From: Chrysomallon squamiferum
Taxonomy: Eukaryota; Mollusca; Gastropoda; Neomphalida; Peltospiridae
Direction of reading: 5' to 3'
Assembly: GCA_012295275.1 (NCBI GenBank)
Contig: CM022679.1
Span: 17,498,342 to 17,562,341, forward strand
DNA length: 64,000 bases
This document shows, in pieces, positions 52,968-62,521 of this stretch. The position numbers and the translations under genes are program-made. Position 1 is the first letter of the stretch; every line of letters starts with the position of its first letter. The notes beneath the pieces are model-generated. The model saw only the letters and a list, made by a program, of their open reading frames with translations, ran no database searches and was not told the origin of the DNA.

Positions 52968-53579
52968 GAAAAAAAGAAAAGAAAGTAATAATAGAAAAAA
53001 ACAAATGAAAAGAAATTTAAATTGAAAGTGCAACCTTCTGGTATATAGCTAAGCATTTTGACAAAATCTGTGAGTCAAATTATACATTTATGCTCATTTC
53101 TACCTAAACAAACTAGCAGTCTTAAAACAAAACATACTTTTAAAATAATTTCCTCTTTTAATGAAATGTGTAATGCTAAATCAATCTTGTGAAGCAATCA
53201 CAGGATCTGAAATCACATAATATTATGCAAGCAGTTCATTTAATTTCTGTAATGACATTTTGATTTTTATATAGGCTAACAGCAATCAATTAACAGAAAT
53301 CAACATATGGTTTAGTATGTGACATGGCACAAAACTGCAGTTGATTATACCATTTAAATCAATATAAACAAAACTACATCAGTTTTTACATAAACTGCAA
53401 TTGACTGGTGCTGCTATTATTTAAATGATTTTTATTTCTTTTTCTTTCCATTTGGGAGGCGCGATTGTTGATGTTATTGAAACAGAAAATCTGATTTATT
53501 TACAAAATTCACTGATATATCAATACATACATAGTGATATACTTTAAAACATTAATTGATTGTAATTTAGTAAATTATT
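52476..53579 (-). other. Probable 5'UTR intron of the GH31 gene; no coding sequence seen
   Basis: AT-rich DNA with an AAT array at 52919-52966. The minus-strand frame over that array is a low-complexity artefact. Confidence 0.4.
52919..52966. repeat. (AAT)n microsatellite
   Basis: About 16 AAT units. Confidence 0.94.
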
Positions 53580-54244
53580 TACTTACTTGTAAAATAATGT
53601 ACTTAGACGATTATTCAATAACACGTGATTAGAATCATGTGAGCATTAGCAGACATCTTGAGGTCATTAAACTGCACCTTAACCTTAATTCTAGGTTCAC
53701 AGATCTTCTCTTATATCTGATGTCAAGTATGATAACTTCATAACAATAGTCCAGCATGCAAATATCTTACTACATGAAAATTAGTAAGGGAGGTAACTCT
53801 AACTTACTTGTAAAATAATGTACTTAGACGATTATTCAATAACACGTGATTAGAATCATGTGAGCATTAGCAGACATCTTGAGGTCATTAAACTGCACCT
53901 TAACCTTAATTCTAGGTTCACAGATCTTCTCTTATATCTGATGTCAAGTATGATAACTTCATAACAATAGTCCAGCATGCAAATATCTTACTACATGAAA
54001 ATTAGTAAGGGAGGTAACTCTAACTTACTTGTAAAATAATGTACTTAGACGATTATTCAATAACACGTGATTAGAATCATGTGAGCATTAGCAGACATCT
54101 TGAGGTCATTAAACTGCACCTTAACCTTAATTCTAGGTTCACAGATCTTCTCTTATATCTGATGTCAAGTATGATAACTTCATAACAATAGTCCAGCATG
54201 CAAATATCTTACTACATGAAAATTAGTAAGGGAGGTAACTCTAA
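53580..54244 (-). repeat. Three head-to-tail copies of a 221-bp unit
   Basis: The unit starting ACTTACTTGTAAAATAATG is repeated three times with an exact 221-bp period (anchors at 53589, 53810, 54031). I saw no mismatch when reading the copies against each other. Each copy contains CACGTGA (53622, 53843, 54064), ATTTGCAT on the minus strand, and a minus-strand CAAGTAAGT that is a near-ideal splice donor. The array lies 1.3 kb upstream of the first coding exon of the GH31 gene, and may include its first exon or promoter. Confidence 0.95.
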
Positions 54245-54605
54245 TTAAGACTAAACTACTTTCGTTCTTTGATAGACAAGCATTTTTTGCATGAGTAATT
54301 TTGTAATCGTACTACAGAAATATGGCAATAATAGTTTCACTCATTTTGCTTTCATTTTTACCAGAAACGGTTTTAGTTGACGTGACGCCGATTCAAGTGA
54401 GCATTGCTGTCTACAGGTGATCCTAAGACAATAACTTATTATAAGTTTCAGTTTACTCTCATTTTCATTTATTATCATGCCTGAAAGACTAACAGAAAGG
54501 CAACTTGCTACTGAAAGAAGGTATTTTAAGTGAATTATTAAAGATGAAACAGACTCTGCTTTAGAAGTTTATTAATTTGCGTCACTTAAAAAGTTTCATT
54601 CTTTG
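54245..54605. other. CpG-bearing spacer, possible promoter of the GH31 gene
   Basis: No gene is recognised. CpG becomes frequent here, including TTGACGTGACGCCG near 54377. It sits just beyond the triplicated unit, so it may be upstream regulatory sequence for the minus-strand gene. Confidence 0.3.
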
Positions 54606-54613
54606 CATTACAC

Positions 54614-55037
54614 CAGTGATTCGCAACCAGTGTGCAGCGAAATTTTGAACGTCACATTAAGAAAATGCGAAAAACAACGTGATCCCAAAATAAAACAAAC
54701 AGTAGTAGGCAAGGTGAAATCGAAAATATTCTCACTTCAGAAGAGAAGTTAGTTGCCCTCAAAAAGAAAATTGTAATTTGGAAAAAAAAGAGCAAACACT
54801 GCCAATCTTGATATGTTCCCTTTATTGCGTTCTGCCTGCATTAGAGAAATGATCCCTATTGTGTTAATTCATCTGACAGCTCTGGACGAAAACATCTACG
54901 GTTGTATGCCGTCTATGACTTGCCATGTTTTTATTTTGCAAAATTCAAATATTTTTCATATATATTTAGACAGGTTGCCGCTATTTTTTCATGTGTTCCA
55001 AGGTGTGCCGTTGGCAAAAAAAGGTTGAGAACCACTG
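54614..55037 (+). mobile_element. 424-bp non-autonomous hAT element with perfect 8-bp duplication
   Basis: The left end is CAGTGATTCGCAACC and the inverted right end is CAGTGGTTCTCAACC. The flanks carry an exact CATTACAC duplication (54606-54613 and 55038-55045). The interior near 54800-54900 reads ANTANLDMFPLLRS, which looks like a C-terminal fragment of a hAT transposase, so this is an internally deleted derivative. Confidence 0.9.
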
Positions 55038-55045
55038 CATTACAC

Positions 55046-56120
55046 TGTCATTGGGTTTATATATATATAATTTACATAAGCATTTCGCCTGATATCGGAC
55101 GACCTGCTGTCCCAATCTTGCTGAATATTCAATTTTAATATCCAAGATCCAGATTTCGCTTTTTACTTTCTTGTCAGTTTTGTTTTTAAAATCAAATAAA
55201 TTAACAAAAAATGATCTAATAAAACGCCCCGTTTTCTAGACTTGTTTTGGTTACAGTTATTATTGTTATTATTATTATTATTATTATTTATTTATTAATT
55301 AATATGTACATATGCACCCCGAGTATTCAGAAGGTTTGATGGTAGATTTAGTTTGAGCATCGTTCCAGGAATGTTTTAGGACCGGTAGTACTCTCAAATT
55401 GTGGTACGACTAGTTTACTAAGGCGGTTTGAAGGCAGTGGGGTTCAAAGACTATATTTTACGTTATACATTTAGCAATTATTAGTCAGTGGAGCAAGAGA
55501 CAATAAAAAATGAGATTCTTCCATGAGGTTGTCACGGAATTCAAATTTGTTACGGAGGTCCCTTCATTTTTAAACGATGGACTTGAAAATGCGTAACTTT
55601 AATTGTTACTTCAAATCACATCCGCTCTTTTTTTGTTTGCGATGGAACTGAAATTGCTTAACTTTAATTGTAAGTACAGTTACATCTGCTCTTTTTATTG
55701 TTTCCACTAATTTTTCAACTTCATGTTATAAAAAGGCTGGCATTTGGTAATTGCAGGGAGAGCGAAGGAAACGGTCAAGACGAGAGTTTAGTCAGGAGGG
55801 GAAACGAATGTCAATAATTTATTATACCTAAAATGTTAATGTTAATCTGTCCTCCGTGCAGATTCTTATTTTGTCTTGGTTCCCCACATGACCTTACTCG
55901 TATGAGCTTACCCGTATTAAAATTTCTTAAACGTATGTTTTATGATTGTATAATGTATTATTATTAAGTCACCTGTTTATCATAATTAAATAATTAACGT
56001 TAACCTTAACTTGTATTGTGTTTATTTTTCTAGTGGATAGATACACTTACTGATTTATACAGATTGCTGTCAATTTAGTGTTTATATTTCTTGTTAGGTG
56101 GCCATTAAAGTTCCATGTTA
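55046..56120. other. Spacer with a dispersed repeat copy
   Basis: No gene is recognised. It includes an ATT run (55257-55288) and, at 55329-55568, a segment related to the reverse complement of 61068-61278. A short internal duplication around 55575-55690 repeats GATGGACTTGAAA-type and ACTTTAATTGTTA-type motifs. Confidence 0.45.
55329..55568 (+). repeat. Dispersed repeat, copy 1
   Basis: AAGGTTTGATGGTAGATTTA, GGAATGTTTTAGGACCG and TTAGTCAGTGGAGCAA occur in the same order as in the reverse complement of 61068-61278, with substitutions throughout. The element type is unknown and no termini were identified. Confidence 0.7.
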
Positions 56121-56128
56121 CCCTAGAC

Positions 56129-57078
56129 CAGTGATTTTCAAACTTTTTCAAGTCGTAGCACACATGAAGCCTTACAAAAAATTGCGGGTACACTACACAC
56201 AAAATGCTATGAAATATAATGCAAAATGTAAAAGAATACAGAAATAACTGAAAGAAGGATATTGCGGCTGAATCGGTTGTCTATCCTCATTGTCCACATC
56301 TATGTCAGATTCTTCATCATTTCGCGCATAAACGGTTCTCGTCTGGAATCTGTACCGTTTGTTTTTCTTCTATGAGAGATCACTGATATATTTAGAGTTA
56401 CGGCTCTTGTGTGAGATGTTCACTGATATATTTAGAGTTACCGCCCTTGTGTGAGATGTTCACTGATATATTTAGTTACCACCCTTGTGTGAGACATGTT
56501 CACCTATATATTTAGTTACCGCCCTTGTGTGAGAGATGTTCACTGATATATTTAGAGTTACTGCTCTTGTGTGAGAGATGTTCACTGATATATTTTGAGT
56601 TACCGCCCTTGTGTGAGTATATACCTTTATTCATCATCTATTTTGTGTTGGTGAAAAGTATGAGCCTGACGTGTCTTAGCAATTTCTTCAAAAATATTGT
56701 AATATGAAATACAAAGCAATGGACTTTTAAAATGTCAAAAAACTGTACAAAGGCTATATTGTTAATGGTGTGCATTGTGCAGTGAGGGAAAACTTTTATC
56801 AAACGTTTGCTTTTAACAAATATAATATTCGATAAAGTATTAAAGTTTTAGATGGCTAGTGGCTGTGACTTTGGCTATTTATCACACTTGCACACCCTAT
56901 CACTCATACTGTCACTGGTAAACTACTGCGCAGCAACCGGCTAGTTCTTACTGGATATTTTTCCGCTCTTCAATAATCAATTTTTTATCATCACAAATAT
57001 CTACCTAGATCCTAGAATTTCGTGGGGCACACTTAAGCATGTCTAGGGCGCACCTGACACAACCTTTGAGAACCACTG
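56129..57078 (+). mobile_element. 950-bp non-autonomous hAT element
   Basis: The left end is CAGTGATTTTCAAAC and the inverted right end CAGTGGTTCTCAAAG. The flanking octamers are CCCTAGAC (56121-56128) and CCCTCGAC (57079-57086), 7 of 8 identical. The central TA of the left copy fits the Buster-type hAT preference. There is no transposase frame. The interior holds a minisatellite (56375-56620). Confidence 0.82.
56375..56620. repeat. Minisatellite inside the 950-bp hAT element
   Basis: TTCACTGATATATTTAGAGT followed by TACCGCCCTTGTGTGAGA recurs about six times at roughly 40-45 bp. Confidence 0.85.
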
Positions 57079-57086
57079 CCCTCGAC

Positions 57087-59882
57087 CACTGGTTTTCAAC
57101 CTTTTTCATAACGCGACACCTTATGAGCATCTCAATATGACCAATGACCCCCTTTCAAATGTTTGATTCAATAATATCTAGGGTTACCATATTTTCATCA
57201 ACCAAAGACAGTACAAAAGGAATCCATATTCACTATAGGGGTCCCAAACCTATCTACAAGTTTTTATTTATTCCTCCTTCCAAGACAAGTTGAAAAAAAG
57301 CTAAAACATATCCTCGCTCAAGAACGATCTCGCGAATCCCAGAAAAAAGGCTGAAAACTATACCCTAGATTGAGCCCTAATAAAACATAAAAGGTGTTTA
57401 AAGGTGTGATCCCCGTGACAGAGGTATATAATTTTGTAAACACATTAGCGATTTTTCAAATTATTACTCTAGTTATGAATATGAATGAATAACATTTAAA
57501 TATCGCTAATCAGAGTAATTATTTAAGTTCCACCTTTAAGTCTCTGGTTCTATGTTTTCTTGACCAAGAAATTAAATATAAATACGTGTGTGGTTTATAA
57601 AAAAACAGCCCTTAAAAATATTGACATAAAATACTATTAAGTCTAGCCAGTGTTTAGCCATTTTCAAAGCTAGTTCTAGCCGATTTCTGTATGAGCAATC
57701 TGGCAACACTGCCTCCCACTTACCTAGTGTTGTACTCGCATTTGCAGTGACACGTAGTTAGTTTTGTTTGAGTGATTCTTAACCCTTTAAAAATGAGTGT
57801 AAGAAAGAAAAAGTACAGCGATGATTTCTTGAAGTGGGAATTCACTGACATAGTTATTGCAGGTGTGGAAAGACCACAGTGTGTAGTATGTTTGGAAGTT
57901 CTTGCTCATGAGTCTATGAAACCAGCTAAACTTCAAAGACATCTCCAAACTAAGCACCCTGATTTGAAAGATAAAAGTATTGACTTTTTTAAAGCAAAAG
58001 TTGTTTGTGTCAAAAGCCGCCGGCTTGATAGCAGTGGATTATTTCAAAACAAAAAATTTAGCCGCCATTGAAGCTTCATACACGGTTGCATTAAGAATAG
58101 CACATGCTAAAAAACCACACACAATAGCTGAGAATCTTATTTTTCCATGCACCAAAGATATTGTACGTCTCACGATCGGTCCTGGAGCAATAAATAAATT
58201 ATCGCCTCTATCCGTGTCAAACAATACGGTAAAACGAAGGATAACAGATATGTCCGAGGATATTTTATGCCAAATTATTCAAGAATTAAAAGAAACTCCA
58301 ACTGGGCTGTTCAGCATACAGCTTGATGAATCTACTGATGTGACAAACTTTGCACAACTTCTTGTGTATGTTCGTTATTATAAAAATGAAAAAATTAAAG
58401 AAGATTTCTTGTTTTGTAAGCCTCTGCAAACTTCAACTACTGCTGCTGATATTTTTAATTTAATTGATGATTTCTTCAAAGAACATTCAATCGAATGGGA
58501 GAAATTGTGCGGAGTTTGTACTGACAGGGCACTTGCAATGCTCGGCTGTAAGTCTGGCTTCCAATCGTTAGTTAAAAAAGTAACTCCAGAAGTAATTAGG
58601 ACTCATGATTCATCGACAAGTATTAGCTACCAAGACGTTACCTGAACCATTCAAAGAAGTGCTTAACCGAGTGATTAAAGCAGTAAATGTCGTTAAATCA
58701 AGGCCACTTGCAACACGGCTCTTCAAAGTTTTATGTGAAGATTTGGGTTCAACGCATGAAGCACTATTGTTTCACACAGAGGTAAGGTGGCTCTCGAAAG
58801 GAAAGGCGTTGAAGAGATTTTTTGAATTGAGAGGAGAGCTGCAAATATTTCTCGCTTCTCAAAATGCAAGCGAATATGAATCATTGTTTACGGATGAATT
58901 TACGTTGTGCAAATTGGCATACCTAGTCGACATTTTTGAGATATTTAATAGTATTAATACAGGATTACAGGGTAAGGAAAGTACGATAATATCTTTGTCT
59001 GAAAAGATATCGTCTTTCAAAATGAAATTGGAACTCTGGATCACCAAAATTAACCAAAAGAAATTATACATGTTCCCAACACTTGCCCAATTTGTTGAAG
59101 AAGCGGCAAATGAAATTAACATCGATGACTTATATGGCTTGATACAAGAGCATTTGGAAAATCTTACTGTTCAAATAAGAAATTATTTTCCTGATGAATG
59201 TTGCAAAATTTCTCCCTTACAATCAACCCTTTCAATGCCAGTGTGTCTGATGTCCCTGAAGCAGCAGAAGAAGAGTTCATCGACTTAACAAACAATTTTA
59301 AAGCTAAATCATGGTTTGGTGAACTGCAACTACAAGAATTTTGGGCAAAAAGTTTCCAAAAATTCCCAGTAATATCAGAAATCGCAATAAGGAATTTATT
59401 GCCGTTCCCAACAACTTACTTATGTGAAGCAGCATTCTCCCAACTTCTCATCCTTAAAAACAAGTACCGAAATAAATTAAATGTGGAACACGACTTGAGG
59501 TGTGCTATATCGACAACGGAGCCCAGGATAGAACTGCTAGCTAAAAAACTGCAATACTAGCCGTCTCATTAAGGTCAGTTCATAAACATACTTTACATAA
59601 CGGTGGAAATTTGTGTGTTCGAATAATTTTGAATTGATTTGCAATTAAGTAATGTTTGTAGGAGCTTTGGAATTTTTTATGAATAAATTTGAAATTAATC
59701 ATGAATTTACGGAATGTATAGTTACTTCACGAATAAATAATCTATAATTCAATAATCGCAATATATGGCAGTTTGTTGTACAAAAAAATGAATGTATATA
59801 TAAGATATTTTAAGGATTGGGGTCGCTTCCTGATTGCTTGTTCTAAAATGGGTCGCTATATGTGAAAGGTTGGGAACCACTG
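57087..59882 (+). mobile_element. 2.8-kb hAT (Buster-like) transposon
   Basis: The left end is CACTGGTTTTCAACC and the inverted right end CAGTGGTTCCCAACC. The flanks are CCCTCGAC (57079-57086) and TTCTAGAC (59883-59890), 5 of 8 identical. Between them lies a nearly complete but frameshifted transposase. The length and structure are those of a formerly autonomous copy. It abuts the 950-bp element, and the two share the octamer between them. Confidence 0.87.
57793..59560 (+). pseudogene. BED-finger hAT transposase, frameshifted
   Basis: This is a DDE transposase of the lineage that also gave rise to ZBED5/SCAND3-type host genes. A BED zinc finger (CVVC ... LQRHLQTKH) begins the first segment (from 57793). 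The second segment carries SIQLDEST, with the first catalytic Asp, and CTDRALAMLG, with the second Asp but a Gly-to-Arg change from the usual CTDGAPAM. The third starts MIHRQVLATKTLP and contains HTEVRWLSKGK. The fourth has PTTYLCEAAFS, with the catalytic Glu, and the dimerisation region KYRNKLNVEHDLRCAIS. Three frame breaks, near 58015, 58605 and 59205, separate the segments, so no active protein is expected. Confidence 0.93.
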
Positions 59883-59890
59883 TTCTAGAC

Positions 59891-61592
59891 TCTCTGATGA
59901 ACGCTTAGATTTTCATTTGTCTGTAGTTTTTTACATTAAAGTCTGTATATAATGCCATGGGCAATGTCTCCCTATGGTTTTAACCTATATATATGGCACA
60001 AAAAACTTTTTGTTTTACGATGACATGGTATGCAATGTACTTTGTTATTATTATTATTTATTTTTTTACCTGTTCGAAACCACAGCTCATAACAATTAAA
60101 TGGCTTGTGTGATGAGTATAGTGATAATACTTTTATTATAAGACTTCACCTTAGGAGATATACTATACATCTACACAATTAACTTTGATTTTAAAATATG
60201 TGTTTTGCATTTCTCTTTTTATTTCTGTGACAAGATGGTAAATGTTTTCAGTTTTAGCTGTAGCAGAGTGTTTCAAAAGCTTTTTTTTTTTTAAGTTTTG
60301 ATTTTTATTTCTGTTCAGACTCTCCTGCATATATTTCAATAGAGCTTTAGAATAAACAAAATTAAGGGCTACATCACATGATACAACAAGTCCGGTGGTA
60401 ATTTTAACAAGCTTAGACAGCATCACTGTCTGAAATCACAAATGAATTTGTCATAAGTTATGTGAGGATAGACAGGATTTACTGGCATCGTTTTCATCCC
60501 ATGTCAGAAGCTTGTTTCTAAATGCATTCCTTGTGTGCATATTTTAGTTCATTTCATGCATATTACACATTTATGGCATTCGCTAAGCCTGCTCGCTGCT
60601 GGCTAGCAAGAAACCTTCTTTCTGTTATATTCTTTTAATCAAAATTAATAAATTGCTCCAGAGCAAATTCTGATTAAATGACTGATGGATTGATTCTCAT
60701 TTATAACTAACTGTTCACGAATCTTAGTATTGTCTGAGGAAGTTCATGTCTATGAGATTTACTGGCAGCCATCTTATATACTTTTGTCTACGAGCTCCTG
60801 TCATTTGTGGTGGACAAATGCATCAAGCAGTTTCTCGTTCTTTCAGTCCTAATGAGCAACACAAATCAGCACCATCTCTCTATGCAAGAGAACAAAGTGG
60901 ATTTAGAATATGCTTGATTTATATATGATGTAAAAGTCTTAAAATCACAGACGATATCAAGTCTGTGAAGATGATGCTCACTTCCTTATCACTCCGTTTG
61001 CACTGTTTGAGTTTGTGTATCAATGTTTCAGCCATATCTGATTTTTTACTAGTAACATCGCTAATGTCTTCATGGGAGACTCCTGAACAAAATTATATAA
61101 CTCATGGAAGAACTTAATTATTCTTGGTATTTTACCCCACTGACTAGTAATTGCTATATTCTAAATGTATGTTTTTGAACCACCCTAGCAAATTAGTGAT
61201 ACCGCAATTCGATGTTACTGTCGGTTATAAAACATTCCTTGGATGATGCCCAAACTAAATCTACCATCAAACCTTTTTGAAAACTTAACATTTCTTTAAA
61301 TGGCCTATTTTCACAACATTTCTGCTTTTATTATCGTTGGAATAACAGGTTAATTTTTTACAGATTGACAATAAAAGATGGGTTTAATCACTTTTATATG
61401 ACTTTATTATATGAGCATTAGTGATTAATCAGCACTGACAACAAAATCGCAGCAAAACAGACTAAAACCTCTACTGCAAGAATATCTCTTAGTTTCTGTC
61501 TATCCAATCAGGATACATTTCCAAACCGCAGCAGCTGTGGTTTCAGACAGCACCCTATACTTTAGCGTGCATTCAAAAGACAACATAAAACC
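59891..61592. other. Spacer upstream of GTF2H5; no gene seen
   Basis: No recognisable coding gene. It includes the second copy of a dispersed repeat (61068-61278, minus orientation). CpGs are frequent from about 61.4 kb, fitting a promoter for the gene that follows. Confidence 0.4.
61068..61278 (-). repeat. Dispersed repeat, copy 2 (inverted relative to copy 1)
   Basis: Its reverse complement is collinear with 55329-55568, including GGTTTGATGGTAGATTTAGT and GGAATGTTTTATAACCG. Confidence 0.7.
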
Positions 61593-61688
61593 GTGACACA
61601 ACCTCATTTCATATTTTCGAAAGGTGTACGTTGGGAGATCGCATCGGTTTGGAGGAAATTTCTTTTAAAGAATAAATATGTGAAAAAA

Positions 61689-61904
61689 ATGGTAAACGTT
61701 ATGAAAGGAATCTTGGTAGAATGCGATCCGGCTATGAAACAATTTCTCTTGCATTTGGATGAAACTAACGCCCTTGGAAAGAAATTTGTTATTCAGGATT
61801 TAGATGAGACACATATATTTATATCTTCTGATATAATTGACATTTTACAAGAACAGATAGATGATTTAATGGATAGATTGTCGTTTCCGCTCGGTGAAAA
61901 ATAA
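61689..61904 (+). CDS. GTF2H5: TFIIH subunit GTF2H5 (TTDA / Tfb5)
   Basis: GTF2H5 is the smallest subunit of TFIIH. It stabilises the complex, partners GTF2H4 and stimulates the XPB ATPase during nucleotide excision repair. The frame encodes 71 residues, the same length as the human protein, and matches it closely: [33 protein letters not shown] and the C-terminal [11 protein letters not shown]. The ATG at 61689 is chosen because it reproduces the family start MVNVMKG and has a purine-rich context. The frame is open for 32 codons upstream from 61593, but that extension has no family counterpart. The coding region has no intron here. The next gene, ZNF511, starts about 600 bp downstream on the same strand. 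Confidence 0.96.
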   Translation: MVNVMKGILVECDPAMKQFLLHLDETNALGKKFVIQDLDETHIFISSDIIDILQEQIDDLMDRLSFPLGEK

Positions 61905-62502
61905 TCTGGTAAATTTAAGTTCAAAAGTTCAAATTGGTATTACTGTCTACTCATTCAGACTTTACGATTTTGGTGACTGAAAAGGTATCTTTATTTTGTT
62001 TTTGATATATTTGGTATATATATATATGCATCTGGTAAGTTTTTGATTACGAATAATATTTTATTCAAGATAAAAACACAATCACTGAATCAGTACTATT
62101 TACTACTAATTTATAATTATCAGCGAAAGTGAAACAAATCCCGATTAAATTGTTTATTTAATTGGCATTCGCTAGAGACAGACTATATACTTACTTTTCT
62201 ACTAATCATTAGATCATAGGATCATGGAGATTTGTAAAAATTTGAGCATTTTCAATAGTGTGTATGTCTCAGTTGGCATTTGTTAATCCAGTCCAGTATC
62301 TCACTTCTCAGATATTTATTTTATCAGCAGTATATTGAATAAGCAGCTGTTCGTGACTTGTAATTATAAGTATGCATACACCACTTGTGAAATAAGTATA
62401 AAATTATGTGTGCATGTAGGTTTTTGTAGATTCGTAAATGTGCTGATATAGAAATTGTGTTTAGAAAAACGTAATTTGTGAAATTTGTTTCCTCCATTTC
62501 AG
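61905..62502 (+). other. Short spacer: GTF2H5 3'UTR and ZNF511 5' region
   Basis: CpGs remain present up to about 62472 and then become rare. The acceptor CCTCCATTTCAG (AG at 62501-62502) starts the first coding exon of ZNF511, so a non-coding first exon of that gene should lie in this spacer. Confidence 0.4.
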
Positions 62503-62521
62503 AAATTTCTTTAAAAGAAAA

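Noticed and set aside
52766-53056. 96-codon minus-strand frame with poly-Leu
   Set aside because: Translation of an AAT microsatellite and A-rich flanks.
60920-61088. Possible minus-strand exon reading VSHEDISDVTSKKSDMAETL after an AG acceptor
   Set aside because: The composition looks protein-like, but no family is recognised, no donor or partner exon was found, and its start overlaps a dispersed repeat.
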